DNA from: Amycolatopsis sp. WQ 127309
GTDB lineage: Bacteria > Actinomycetota > Actinomycetes > Mycobacteriales > Pseudonocardiaceae
Length of the DNA stretch: 64,000 nucleotides
NCBI RefSeq assembly: GCF_023023025.1
Contig: NZ_CP095481.1
Location: forward strand, 1,116,001 to 1,180,000
Direction: 5' to 3'
Part shown: positions 31,117-43,119 of the stretch, in pieces
Position numbering within the stretch: the stretch's first letter is position 1
Layout: each line of letters opens with the position of its first letter
The notes under the pieces: model-generated
Seen by the model: only the letters and a program-made list of their open reading frames with translations
What the model was told of the DNA's origin: nothing
Databases searched by the model: none
Made by a program: the position numbers and the translations under genes

Positions 31117-32285
31117 GACCGGCAGAGTCGCCAGGCCGCGCAGGGTGGTCGTCGGGTTCCAGGCCGGGGTGCCGTTCAGCGCCAGGTCCGGGCGGCGGCG
31201 GGCCAGCTCACGGAACACGACGCGGGCTTCGAGCCGGGCCAGTGGCGCGCCGAGGCAGAAGTGGATGCCCTGGCCGAACGCCAGGTGCTTGCCCGGCGCC
31301 CGGGCCGGGTCGAACGTCTCCGGGCCGCTCGCCGGGTCGCGGTTGGCCGCGCCGATCAGCACGATCGCCTGGCTGCCCGCCGGGACCGGCAGCGCGCCGA
31401 GCGTCGTGTCGCGCACCGCCGTCCGCGAGGTCAGCTGGACCGGCGAGTCGTAGCGCAGCACCTCTTCGACCACCCGGTCCGGCGCCGCCGCGGCCGGCCC
31501 GAGGCCGTCGTGGCGGAGCAGCGCCAGCACGCCGTTGCCGATCAGGTTCGTCGTCGTCTCGTGGCCGGCGATGAGCAGGAGCGTGAGCGTCACCAGGAGC
31601 TCGCCCTCGCTGAGGACGTCGCCCGCGTCGGACACCGCCACCAGCGCGGACAGGAGATCCTCCCCCGGCTCGCTCCGCCGTTTCGCGGCCAGCTCGCGGA
31701 AGTACGCGATGAAGGACTGGCGCGCCCGGATCGCCGGTTCGACCGTCTCGGGGCTCTGCAGGAACGGCGGGTCCAGCGCCCGCGCCATCGCGTGCGACCA
31801 CTCCGCGAACTGCTCGCGGTCGTCCAGCGGGACGCCGAGCAGTTCGGCGATCACCTCGACCGGCAACGGCTTCGCGAGCGCCGTCATCAGGTCGAACTCG
31901 CGCGGCGCGCGGTCGATCAGGTCGGCGGTGATCGCGTCGATCCGTGGCGCCAGCCGCTCGACCATCCGCGGCGTGAACGCCTTCGCCACCAGCCGCCGCA
32001 GCCGCGTGTGGTCGGGCGGGTTCAGCGACAGGAACGCCCGGACCACGCGTCCCGACTCGTCGACCGGCTGGTCCGGCCGCCGGTCCGCCGGGTCCAGGTA
32101 CTCCGGTTCGGGGTGCCCGAACGCCGGGTCGCGCAGGACCTGCGTGGCTTCGGCGAGGCCGCTAACATCCCCTCGGCCAGGAGCGCGACCGGCAGCCGCT
32201 CGCGCCACCGCCGGTAGTGCGGGTACGGGTCCGGCCGCCGCTCGGCGCCGAACAGCGCGAAGAACTCCTGCATCTCCGCCGACAT
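31108..32285 (-). pseudogene. Cytochrome P450, split by a single-base frameshift
   Basis: All P450 landmarks are present: N-terminal DPYPHYRRWRERLPV, I-helix LIAGHETTTNLIG, K-helix EEVLRYDSP (ExxR), and heme loop FGQGIHFCLGAPLAR with the cysteine ligand. The N-terminal ~40 residues (from ATG at 32285) are in a different frame from the rest. Adding one base in the CCCC run at 32169-32172 would join the frames as ...LLAEGDVSGLAEATQVLRDP..., a normal P450 sequence of about 391 residues. Either the gene was inactivated recently or the base is a sequencing error; everything downstream is intact. There is no ferredoxin gene alongside. Confidence 0.85.
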
Positions 32286-32312
32286 CGTCGACACGACCAT
32301 CCCCCGTTCACA

Positions 32313-32350
32313 GAACCGGGGCGCGTGGAGTTGTCCACGCGCCCCGGTTC
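32313..32350 (-). terminator. Terminator of secA
   Basis: Perfect 17-base stem (GAACCGGGGCGCGTGGA and complement) with a four-base loop, 22 bases downstream of the secA stop on the minus strand. Confidence 0.85.
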
Positions 32351-32372
32351 CGGCTCACATCAGCGGCTCACG

Positions 32373-35258
<2,886 letters not shown>

Positions 35259-35408
35259 CCGGTCGACCTCACTAGCTGATCATGAGCGCGCCCAGGCCGG
35301 TCCCGGGCAGGTTCTCCCACGGCGGCCGCCGTGGGTCGGCGCCACCGTTCCACCCCATCGTAGGGAACCCGGGGCGCCGTGTGCACACGCCGTACGTCCT
35401 GACATGCG

Positions 35409-35440
35409 GATGGCCCGCACGCGAGCGCGTGCGGGCCATC
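35409..35440 (-). terminator. Terminator of hpf
   Basis: GATGGCCCGCACGC / GCGTGCGGGCCATC, a perfect 14-base stem with loop GAGC, 24 bases beyond the hpf stop. Confidence 0.75.
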
Positions 35441-35464
35441 GGCGAAGGCCTTCTCAGAGCCGGC

Positions 35465-36154
35465 TCAGCCGAGCCGGATCACGCCGTAGTCGAAGCCTTT
35501 CCGCCGGTAGACCACGCTGGGCCGCCCCGCGTCGGAGTCGTTGAAGAGGAAGAAATCGTGGCCGACCAGTTCCATCTCGTAGAGAGCCTGGTCCACCGTC
35601 ATCGGATCGGCGGTGTGCTGCTTCTCGCGGACGACGCGGCCGGGCTGGTGGCCCAGGTCGTCGTCAGCCCAGCTCTGCTGCTGGGGCAGGGTGATCTCGT
35701 CGGCACTCGCGAAACCGTTCAGCTGCGGTTCGGCCTCGGGTGCGTCCAACACCGCGGTACGCGCGGCGGGACTGGCGGCGGCGGCCGGGGAGGTACCACC
35801 CGGCAACACCGAGGTCGCTTCGGCGACCGACTCCGGTCGGCTGCGCCCGTAGTGCACGCGCCTCCGGTCGTGTGTCCTCCGCAGCCGGTTCTCCAGCTTG
35901 GTGACTGCGGAATCGAGCGCTGCGTAGAAGTCGGCGGCACACGCTTCAGCGCGTACGGCCGGGCCACGCCCCTTTCCGGTGATTTCGACGCGCTGGCAGC
36001 TCTTGGCCTGGCGCCGGTTGGGTTCGTGGAACAGCTCCACGTCGTACCGGATGACTTTCCTGTCGTAGCGCTCGAGGCGGGCCAGCTTTTCGCTGACGAG
36101 TGCCCGATAGTGCTCGGGCACCTCTACGTTGCGGCCCTTAACGACGATGTCCAT
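35465..36154 (-). CDS. hpf: Ribosome hibernation promoting factor, long form
   Basis: 229 residues from MDIVVKGRNVEVPEHYR. The N-terminal S30AE domain (about 1-110, with VSEKLARLERYDRKVIRYDVEL) binds the decoding centre. After an Ala/Pro/Ser linker the C-terminal domain (PMTVDQALYEMELVGHDFFLFNDSDAGRPSVVYRRKGFDYGVIRL) mediates 100S ribosome dimerisation. The ATG at 36154 has GGGAGG before it and fits the family N-terminus, so the 16 upstream codons are not used. The gene order comF - hpf - secA is as in mycobacteria. Confidence 0.94.
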   Translation of the reverse strand: MDIVVKGRNVEVPEHYRALVSEKLARLERYDRKVIRYDVELFHEPNRRQAKSCQRVEITGKGRGPAVRAEACAADFYAALDSAVTKLENRLRRTHDRRRVHYGRSRPESVAEATSVLPGGTSPAAAASPAARTAVLDAPEAEPQLNGFASADEITLPQQQSWADDDLGHQPGRVVREKQHTADPMTVDQALYEMELVGHDFFLFNDSDAGRPSVVYRRKGFDYGVIRLG

Positions 36155-36297
36155 ACACGACCTCCCTCGCTGAGATGACTGCGAGCTGTTGAGTTCACAC
36201 ACGGCGCCGGTGTAGCGGGGACGGAAGCCCGGATCGCGGGCTGAGAAGGAACTCGGATCGGTTCACGACGTCTCGTGCCGGATGCCCGAGCGCGGAC

Positions 36298-36324
36298 TCA
36301 GCGCACCTCCGGCGCCAGGGACAT
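36298..36324 (-). CDS. Possible eight-codon leader ORF with a perfect Shine-Dalgarno
   Basis: MSLAPEVR* is preceded by GGAGGTGA (a full complement of the 16S tail) eight bases before its ATG at 36324, and lies 144 bases before hpf. A longer frame sharing its stop (ATG at 36627, 109 residues, MRVSIKATWVPNHSTGVV...) exists but has no ribosome site. The strength of this site with so short a frame suggests a leader peptide or simply the remnant of a coding start. Confidence 0.3.
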   Translation of the reverse strand: MSLAPEVR

Positions 36325-36931
36325 GGGCTCGTCACCTCCCTGCCTGCGGGGATTGCTGATAGCGGAGCACGTTAGCTTCCTCACGCCCGTTACAACAGCC
36401 CCCGAGCCGGGGGATGTCGGGGAATGAGACTCCGTCACCCCGCGCAGTGAGCGGGGAGTGAACACCAGAAAACACCCGCTGGTCGGACGCTCGCCGGTTG
36501 CCGTGGCATCACACGGACGGCGCATCACTCCAGCTGCACGGACGCCGAGGGTGACGGCCTTGTCCGGCACAGCCACCACTCCGGTGGAGTGGTTCGGCAC
36601 CCAAGTGGCCTTGATCGACACCCTCATGCCCGGACAACGGCCACGGCGCCGCTCGCGTTCCCACCGGAAGTCACTCGTCCAGGTGACACCCGGGTCACCC
36701 GGCCGCGGGGGTGGGTTTGGCGGGTGTTTTCGGTGGCTGTGGATCTGGTGGTGCGGATGGGGTCGGTGGGGCTTGAGGAGACTGGTGTGACCTGGTGAAA
36801 CCGCCGTTCTGGTTTCGGGTCGGGTTCCGGGGCGGGGTGGTGGGGTTGGGCGGTGGCTGGTGGGCGGATGTCGCGGATTCACCCGGGTGGGAAATCTTTC
36901 TTGGACCGGCCGGATGGCTCGGCGAACCGGG
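36325..36931. other. Spacer upstream of hpf, no confident gene
   Basis: Apart from the weak 109-codon frame that shares a stop with the leader ORF, I see no supported gene here. TTGTAA and TAACGT on the minus strand (complement of about 36370-36395) could be promoter elements for hpf. Confidence 0.4.
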
Positions 36932-37200
36932 CTCGGCGGCGCCGGGCTCGGTGGCACCGGGCTCGGTGGCACCGGGTTTGGCGGCACCGGGGTTTGACAG
37001 CGCCAGGTTCGGTAGCGCCGGGTTGGCGGCGCCAGGTTCGGTAGCGCCAGGTTCGGCAGCGCCAGGTTCGGCAGCGCCAGGTTCGGCAGCGCCAGGTTCG
37101 GCAGCGCCAGGTTCGGCAGCGCCAGGTTCGGCAGCGCCAGGTTCGGCAGCGCCAGGTTCGGCAGCGCCAGGTTCGGCGGCGCCGGTTTGTCGGCGCCGGG
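36932..37200. repeat. 15-bp tandem repeat array (about 17 units)
   Basis: GCGCCAGGTTCGGCA is repeated ten times almost without change between 37029 and 37178 (period exactly 15). About seven degenerate units lie upstream (GGCACCGGGCTCGGT and similar) and two downstream. It can be translated as (SAAPG)n on the plus strand and (GAAEP)n on the minus strand because 15 is a multiple of three. Neither frame has family resemblance or a good ribosome site. Confidence 0.85.
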
Positions 37201-37340
37201 TTTGGGCGCTTTCGGTCGGGCGGGCTCCGGAGTCTTGGCGATGGGTGGCGGAGTTTGGGGCGGTGGACGCCAGGGGTCTTGGCAGTGACACCGGAGTTCC
37301 GGCGGGGCTTGGGAGTTCTGCGGGCGCCGGGTTCAGGCGG

Positions 37341-37682
37341 TGGGCAACGAAGCTCCGGCATGACTTGATAGCTGGCGTCGACCGTCGCGGGGTTCGGGCA
37401 CCGATCGCACGGCTCTGTGCTCCATGGGTTCACCCGGCCGAAACCTCGGAAACCGGCTGGGCGGCGGCCGCGGCCGCGGCTATCGAGTTCCGGCTGCGGG
37501 CGCCGAGTTCCGGCTGCGGGCGTCGGGGGCAAGCGACGGACACCAAAGTTCCGGCGTGATTGACGGCGGTGTCGGCCGCCGCGAGGCTCGGGCGCCGATC
37601 GCACGGCTCGCCCGCCTGCTCGCCTGCCCGCCTGCCCGCCTGCCCGCCTGCCCGCCTGCCCGCAAGAGTTCACCCAGCCGCG
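37341..37682. repeat. Imperfect ~100-bp duplication and 8-bp microsatellite
   Basis: A segment with GGCATGACTTGATAGCTGGC...GGCACCGATCGCACGGCTC...GGTTCACCCGGCCG (37341-37441) recurs in altered form at about 37530-37682 (GGCGTGATTGACGGC...GGCGCCGATCGCACGGCTC...GTTCACCCAGCCG). The second copy is interrupted by six tandem CCTGCCCG units (37615-37662). The 3' end of comF lies within the last bases. No other gene is visible. Confidence 0.7.
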
Positions 37683-38824
37683 AGCAGAGTGAGGACGGCC
37701 GCGACCGCGATGCCCTCCGCGGCCAGCACGTGCACGCATGCGGCGGCGGTGGCTCCGGTGGTCACCACGTCGTCCAAGACCACCACCGGGAAACCGGGTG
37801 GTGGGCGTCCGGCCTCGCGGAATCGCAGCCGGCCGGCCAGGTTGGCGGCGCGCTGGGCGTGGCCCAGCCCGACGGCGTCGCGGGCGCTCCCGGCCAGTTC
37901 CAACGCCGGTGCGACGGCCACTTCGAAACCGCGAGTGGCCAAGACTTTCGCCGCGGCTGCTGCCAGGAGTTCGACGTGAGGGCCTCCGCGGACCCGGGAT
38001 GCGGAGGGGCGGCTGGGTGCCGGGACCAGGCAGATCTTGCGGTGCCCGGGGACGGATCCGGTGCTCGGGGCCGGGCCTGGGCGCCGGTGGGCGGACACGG
38101 TTCCGGTCGCGCAGGACATGTCTGATGAGTGCTCGGAAGCGACGCTGGTGCTCCGGGCCTGGTCTGGTGGCTGATGGGCGGAAGCGGCTTCGGTCGCGTA
38201 GGCAAGGCCTGGTGGCCGGAGCCCGAAAGGTTCGCCGGCGCTCCGCACCCGATCCGATGGCCGGTCGATGGACGTGGCTCCGGTGGCACGACCGGAATCC
38301 GGCAGCCGGTGACTGCGAACAGCAGTTCCGGCGCTCGGAGACAGGCCGGTCAGCCATCGCGGGGAATCGGTTCCGACGCTCGGAGAGAGGCCCGGCGGCC
38401 GACGTGGGGAACCGGGTCCGGCGCTCGGAGGCAGACCCGGCGACCGACGCAGAGACACGGTTCCGGCGCTCTCAGCAGCCCGCAGCGACTGACCTGCGGA
38501 AACAACTCCAGCCGCGACCTGTGGTCGTCCGCCGACCGCGGGTTCCCGCAACGGCAACACGACCAGTGCCTCCGCCAGCGCCGACCCCAGCGCCGGGGCC
38601 AGGTCCCGACGACCCCGCTCCTTGTACGCGATCAACAACCGCCGTCCGACACCGCTGTACTTGGCCAGGGAGAACACCCGGACCACCCCCGCCGTCGGCA
38701 CGCGGGCGACCTCCCGCACCGTGCCCCAGACACCCCCGCAGCGGGCGCAGCAAGGCGCGCCGCGGGCTCCGCAGGCGGCGCAGCGGCTGGGGATCAGTAG
38801 TTCCAGAAGCGCGTTGATGATCAC
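37670..38824 (-). CDS. ComF-family phosphoribosyltransferase-like protein with in-frame repeat expansion
   Basis: 384 residues against ~220-240 for the family. The N-terminus has a cysteine cluster (CAACGARGAPCCARC, about 15-29) and LAKYSGVGRRLLIAYKERGRRDLAPALG. The C-terminus has the PRPP-binding loop VVVLDDVVTTGATAAAC. Between them residues 117-266 consist of ten consecutive 15-residue units (for example PPSAGPGSPRRPPGL, SPSVGTDSPRWLTGL, APSTGSVPGHRKICL) encoded by 38027-38476. The repeats preserve the frame, so the protein is still made in principle, with a low-complexity Ser/Pro/Arg loop. ComF proteins are linked to DNA uptake, but their role in actinomycetes is unclear. Confidence 0.85.
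   Translation of the reverse strand: MIINALLELLIPSRCAACGARGAPCCARCGGVWGTVREVARVPTAGVVRVFSLAKYSGVGRRLLIAYKERGRRDLAPALGSALAEALVVLPLREPAVGGRPQVAAGVVSAGQSLRAAESAGTVSLRRSPGLPPSAGPGSPRRPPGLSPSVGTDSPRWLTGLSPSAGTAVRSHRLPDSGRATGATSIDRPSDRVRSAGEPFGLRPPGLAYATEAASAHQPPDQARSTSVASEHSSDMSCATGTVSAHRRPGPAPSTGSVPGHRKICLVPAPSRPSASRVRGGPHVELLAAAAAKVLATRGFEVAVAPALELAGSARDAVGLGHAQRAANLAGRLRFREAGRPPPGFPVVVLDDVVTTGATAAACVHVLAAEGIAVAAVLTLLAAG
38027..38476. repeat. Ten 45-bp tandem repeats inside comF
   Basis: Units such as GTTCCGGCGCTCGGAGACAG... and GTTCCGACGCTCGGAGAGAG... recur every 45 bases. Three central copies (about 38319-38453) are about 75-85% alike and the outer ones are more decayed. The total is 450 bp, exactly ten periods. 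Confidence 0.8.
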
Positions 38825-38891
38825 ACGGAAAGTGTCGCGACCACCACCGACAGTTTCGGGCCCTCAGCGATCACCCGATCGGCTGAAACCG

Positions 38892-40604
38892 TCAGCCCGG
38901 GTAGAAGGGATCCGCGTCCTTCGCCGAATGACTCTGGGGGCGCCACACCTCGCCCAGCACCGAGGCCGTCCACAAGCCGCTCGCGTCCGCCACCACGATC
39001 GGCCGGCCCGGGGCCGCGGTGACGCCGTGGACCTGGGGTGTCAGGTTTGAGCTGTTGAACGCGTCCATGCGCTGGCCGTCCACCGTCACGCGGACCACCG
39101 GCTGGGACACGCTCGTCGTGACCGCGACCAGGGTGTCCTGGGCCAGCCAGTCCACGTCGACGACGTTCTGGAGGTCGTGGGGCTGCAGGTGGCGGGGCTC
39201 GCGCAGGCTGACCGAGTCGCCGCCCGAGCCGACCACCGAGGCCACCCACAGCTGGCCGTTGACCACCGCCGCTACCCGGGCGCCGTCGCGAGAGAACCTG
39301 AGCTCCGAGATGTCGCCCTGCTGGATCAGGTCGGCGGCGTTCACCAGCAGAGGGGTCCACTGGCCGTTCGGGGTCAGCACGACGCGGGCCACCGATTGCT
39401 GGTCGACGACCGTCCACACCTCGGACGAGCCGGGGCGCCACGTCGGCCGGCTCAGGGTGTTGCCGGCCACGCTGAGCTGCGGCAGCTCGCGGCCGAGGTC
39501 GCCGATCCGCAGGTGGACGCCGCCGCCCGCGCGCTCCACCACCGCGAGGCGCTTGCCGTCGGTCGACTGGGCCGCGTTGACGACGTCGTAGCCGCCGTTG
39601 CCGGCCGGGCCGGCGATCGGGGCGCCGTCGCCGAGGGAGCGGACGCGGCCGCCGACCGTCATCAGCCCCAGCAGGTCCTGGCTCGGCGAGAGCGCCGCGC
39701 CGTACGCGGGCAGCTCGCTCAGCCGCCAGTCCGGGTGGTTGGGCACCAGCGGGGCGGCGTCGGCGAGGATCCGGATCCGCGCCGACGTCACGTACTGCAG
39801 CGAAAGCACGATCTGCGCGGCGATCAGGATGCGGGTGTCGTCACTGACGCCGGTCAGCCCGGTCAGGGGCACCACCAGCGTCCCGTCGTCGAGGCTCTTG
39901 ACGTTGGTGTCGATCTCCACCGGTTCGCCGAGCAGGTTCTTCACCGCGCCGGCCAGGCTCGTCGACGGGCCGGCGACCAGCATGTCCATCACCCGGCCCG
40001 GCAACCCGGCCTGCGGTTTCGCGACGACGTAGCGCCGGTCGGGGACGAACGTGTTGGCCGACTCCGAGTAGAAGACCACCGGCACCGCGGTGTAGTTCTC
40101 GGCGAAGTCGGACTCGGTCGCGTACAGGTCGGCGGGCGGGTCGACGATCCGCCACTGGCCGGTCGGCTGCTTGCGCACCTTCACGTGGAGCAGCGCCGGG
40201 CTGTAGTCAGGGACGAACGCGCTGTTCTGGTCCAGCGTGCCGACGTCGAACCCGCGCACGTTGACGACCTGCGTGTTCGGGTCCGGCTGCGGCTCGGTGT
40301 CGTAGACCGTGCCGAAGGTGTCCTGGATGATCGTCAGGCTGCGGCTGGGCCGCCAGGTCGCCTGCCCCTGGTCGTCCAGGTAAGCGCGCGCGGCGCCGTT
40401 GTTCTGGCCGGGCTTGAGCGTCGCGCCGATGAAGTCGCGGACCAGCGTCAGCGCGTCGATGTTCGCCTGCGGCTCGGGTGCCTCGGCGTTCTGGCCCTGG
40501 CCCTGGCGCTCCCCCGGGACGACGACGGGCTGGGATTCGAGCGGGACGTTGGCGCAGCCCGCCACCAGCACCAGGCACAACACCGCGAGCAGAACGCGTT
40601 TCAC
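38892..40604 (-). CDS. lpqB: Lipoprotein LpqB
   Basis: 570 residues with lipobox LVAGC (Cys17). A GerMN-type domain sits in the first half (ALTLVRDFIGATLKPG, VLSLQYVTSARIRILADAAPL), followed by a beta-propeller-like LpqB C-terminal domain (ISELRFSRDGARVAAVVNGQLWVASVV). LpqB interacts with the extracellular part of MtrB and modulates MtrAB signalling in mycobacteria. The start overlaps the mtrB stop by four bases, making mtrA-mtrB-lpqB one operon. Confidence 0.95.
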   Translation of the reverse strand: MKRVLLAVLCLVLVAGCANVPLESQPVVVPGERQGQGQNAEAPEPQANIDALTLVRDFIGATLKPGQNNGAARAYLDDQGQATWRPSRSLTIIQDTFGTVYDTEPQPDPNTQVVNVRGFDVGTLDQNSAFVPDYSPALLHVKVRKQPTGQWRIVDPPADLYATESDFAENYTAVPVVFYSESANTFVPDRRYVVAKPQAGLPGRVMDMLVAGPSTSLAGAVKNLLGEPVEIDTNVKSLDDGTLVVPLTGLTGVSDDTRILIAAQIVLSLQYVTSARIRILADAAPLVPNHPDWRLSELPAYGAALSPSQDLLGLMTVGGRVRSLGDGAPIAGPAGNGGYDVVNAAQSTDGKRLAVVERAGGGVHLRIGDLGRELPQLSVAGNTLSRPTWRPGSSEVWTVVDQQSVARVVLTPNGQWTPLLVNAADLIQQGDISELRFSRDGARVAAVVNGQLWVASVVGSGGDSVSLREPRHLQPHDLQNVVDVDWLAQDTLVAVTTSVSQPVVRVTVDGQRMDAFNSSNLTPQVHGVTAAPGRPIVVADASGLWTASVLGEVWRPQSHSAKDADPFYPG

Positions 40605-42325
40605 TGACCGACTTCCTCACGCTCGGCGAAGATCGCCTCCGGCGCCGGGGTCACCTCGATGATCCCGAGCGGCACCTCACCGGGGACGCGCTCCGGCGGC
40701 GGCAGGCCCAGCGGCGACTCGCCGATGGGCACGTCCTGGTGGCGCGGGAAGCGGAACCGGAAGCAGGCGCCCTGGCCGGGCGCGCCCCACGCGTCGAGCT
40801 CGCCGCCGTGCAGGCGCGCGTCCTCGAGGCTGATCGCCAGCCCGAGGCCGGTGCCGCCGGTGCGCCGGTTGCGCGACGGGTCGGCGCGCCAGAACCGGTT
40901 GAACACCAGGTCCGCCTCGCCGGGCCGCAGGCCGACGCCGCGGTCCTGGACGGTGATGGCGACGGTGGTCTCGTTGGCCGCGACGGTGAGCACCACCGGC
41001 CGGCCCTCGCTGTGGTCCACGGCGTTGGCGAGCAGGTTGCGCAGGATCCGCTCGACGCGCCGCGAGTCGACGTCGGCGGGGATCTCCTCGTCGGGCAGCA
41101 CGAGCTCGACCGAGGAGCCCGCGTTGCCGGCGATGACCCGCACCTGCTCGACCGCGCGGGTGGCGATCGGGCGGACGTCGATGAACTCCGCGGACAGCTC
41201 CTCGACGCCGGCGTCGAGCCTGCTGATCTCCAGCAGGTCGCCGAGCAGGGCCTCGAACCGGTCGAGCTCGTCGACCAGCAGCTCGGTAGAGCGCGCGAGC
41301 CCGGCCGGGAACTGCTCGCGGGACGCGTGCAGCACGTCGGCGGCCATCCGGACGGTGGTCAGCGGCGTCCGCAGCTCGTGCGAGACGTCGGAGGTGAACC
41401 GGCGCTGCAGGCCGCCGAACTCCTCGAGCTGGCGGATCTGGCGCTGGATGCTGGCGGCCATCCCGTTGTAGGACACGGCGAGCTTCGCCAGGTCGTCCTC
41501 GCCGACCACGGCGACGCGCTGGTCGAGGTCGCCGCCGGCGAACTGCTCCGCCGCCGCGGCGGCCTGCCGGACCGGCCGCACCACCTGCCGCACCACCAGG
41601 TTCGTGATGCCGGCCAGCAGGAGCAGCAGGACGAGGCCGCCGACCAGCAGCGTGTTCTGCACGGTCGAGACGGTGTTCTGCTCGGTCGTCAGCGGGAAGA
41701 GCAAGTACAGCTGCAGCGGGCTGGAGACGGTCTTGAGCGACGTCCCGACGATCAGGTACGTCGTGCGCCCGCCGTTCATGTCGGGGACGGTGTGCTCGAG
41801 GTAGCTCGTCTGCTCGGCTTCGACGAACTGCCGCAGCCGCGGCGGCACGTTCTCGAACGGCCCGGCGAACTCGGGTTCACTGCCGGACTGGTCGTGGCCG
41901 CCGCTGGCGAGCACCGGGATGAACGTGCCGGCCGCCGAGCCAGCCGCGTCCTGGCTGGTCGGCGTGATCGCGATCTTCTTCAGCGCGTTCTCGAGCCGGT
42001 TGCGCAGCGCGTCCGACGTCTCGCTGCCGAGGCCGACGAGCTCACCGGCGGCGGTCTCCGCGGCCGCGCGGGTCTGCGCGGTGGCGGCGTCGCGCTTGGT
42101 GTCCAGCAGCCGCTCGGTGATCTGGTTCTGCAGGACCATGCCCAGCACGAACACCACGGCGGAGGACAGCGCGAGGGTCGACACGGTCACGCGGAACTGG
42201 AGCGAGTGCTTCCACAGCTCGTTGAACGCGACCGCGCGACGGCGCGCGAAAACGACGACACGCCGCACCAGGCGTGCCGTCGAGCGCGCGAACGCGGGGA
42301 GCCGTCTGCCGGTCTCCACGGTCAT
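40601..42325 (-). CDS. mtrB: Sensor histidine kinase MtrB
   Basis: 574 residues. Two membrane helices (about 46-68 and 240-262) flank an extracellular sensor domain. A HAMP segment (RPVRQAAAAAEQFAGGDLDQRV) follows, then the phospho-acceptor box FTSDVSHELRTPLTTVRM (about 332-349) and an ATPase domain with NAVDHSEG, DRGVGLRPGE and GGTGLGLAISL. MtrB controls MtrA in response to cell-division and envelope cues. The mtrA stop lies seven bases before its ATG. Confidence 0.96.
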   Translation of the reverse strand: MTVETGRRLPAFARSTARLVRRVVVFARRRAVAFNELWKHSLQFRVTVSTLALSSAVVFVLGMVLQNQITERLLDTKRDAATAQTRAAAETAAGELVGLGSETSDALRNRLENALKKIAITPTSQDAAGSAAGTFIPVLASGGHDQSGSEPEFAGPFENVPPRLRQFVEAEQTSYLEHTVPDMNGGRTTYLIVGTSLKTVSSPLQLYLLFPLTTEQNTVSTVQNTLLVGGLVLLLLLAGITNLVVRQVVRPVRQAAAAAEQFAGGDLDQRVAVVGEDDLAKLAVSYNGMAASIQRQIRQLEEFGGLQRRFTSDVSHELRTPLTTVRMAADVLHASREQFPAGLARSTELLVDELDRFEALLGDLLEISRLDAGVEELSAEFIDVRPIATRAVEQVRVIAGNAGSSVELVLPDEEIPADVDSRRVERILRNLLANAVDHSEGRPVVLTVAANETTVAITVQDRGVGLRPGEADLVFNRFWRADPSRNRRTGGTGLGLAISLEDARLHGGELDAWGAPGQGACFRFRFPRHQDVPIGESPLGLPPPERVPGEVPLGIIEVTPAPEAIFAEREEVGQ

Positions 42326-42332
42326 GGAGCCA

Positions 42333-43010
42333 TCACGGCGGGCCGGCCTTGTACCCGACGCCGCGAACGGTCAACACCACCTCGGGGTGTTCCGGATCCT
42401 TCTCGACCTTGGAGCGCAGCCGCTGGACGTGCACGTTCACCAGCCGGGTGTCGGCCGCGTGCCGGTAGCCCCAGACCTGCTCGAGCAGCACCTCGCGGGT
42501 GAACACCTGACGCGGCTTGCGGGCCAGCGCCACCAGCAGGTCGAACTCCAGCGGGGTCAGCGGGATGGCCTTGCCCTCGCGCGTGACCTCGTGGCCGGGC
42601 ACGTCGATCGCCAGGTCGCCGATCGTGAGCGACTCCGCCGGTTCGGCCTCGGTGCGGCGCATCCGGGCGCGGACCCGGGCGACCAGCTCCTTCGGCTTGA
42701 ACGGCTTGACGACGTAGTCGTCGGCGCCGGACTCCAGGCCGAGGACGATGTCGACCGTGTCGCTCTTGGCGGTGAGCATGACGATCGGTACCCCGGACTC
42801 GGCGCGGATCGCCTTGCAGACGTCGATCCCGTTCATCCCGGGCAGCATCAGGTCGAGCAGGACGAGGTCGGGCTTCAGTTCACGCAGCGCGGGAAGCGCG
42901 CGTGAGCCGTCGGCGACCACCGCCGTGTCGAACCCCTCCCCACGGAGCACGATGGTGAGCATCTCCGCGAGTGCAGGGTCGTCGTCGACCACGAGAACAC
43001 GTGCCTTCAT
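42333..43010 (-). CDS. mtrA: Response regulator MtrA
   Basis: 225 residues of OmpR/PhoB type. The receiver domain has VVDDDPALAEML, the phospho-acceptor Asp in LVLLDLMLPGMNG (about 52-64), MLTAKSD and the VVKPF lysine. The C-terminal winged helix has LTPLEFDLLVALARKPRQVFTREVLLEQVWGY and the recognition helix DTRLVNVHVQRLRSKVE. MtrA controls DNA replication, cell-wall hydrolase and, in actinomycetes, development and antibiotic genes. The ATG at 43010 is taken; a GTG six bases upstream would add two residues. Confidence 0.97.
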   Translation of the reverse strand: MKARVLVVDDDPALAEMLTIVLRGEGFDTAVVADGSRALPALRELKPDLVLLDLMLPGMNGIDVCKAIRAESGVPIVMLTAKSDTVDIVLGLESGADDYVVKPFKPKELVARVRARMRRTEAEPAESLTIGDLAIDVPGHEVTREGKAIPLTPLEFDLLVALARKPRQVFTREVLLEQVWGYRHAADTRLVNVHVQRLRSKVEKDPEHPEVVLTVRGVGYKAGPP

Positions 43011-43119
43011 GACCACATATTCGCACTAGTTCCGACGCCCGTACGCGCGACCCGCGTGTTTGACCACCAGAAAGATCAAGATCGGCACGGGTCCCTGCTC
43101 CATCCGGGTGCCCCTGGAC

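Noticed and set aside
36795..37559. Plus-strand 254-codon frame containing the (SAAPG)n repeat
   Set aside because: Low complexity throughout, no ribosome site and no family motif; the same DNA is open in several frames because of the 15-bp period.
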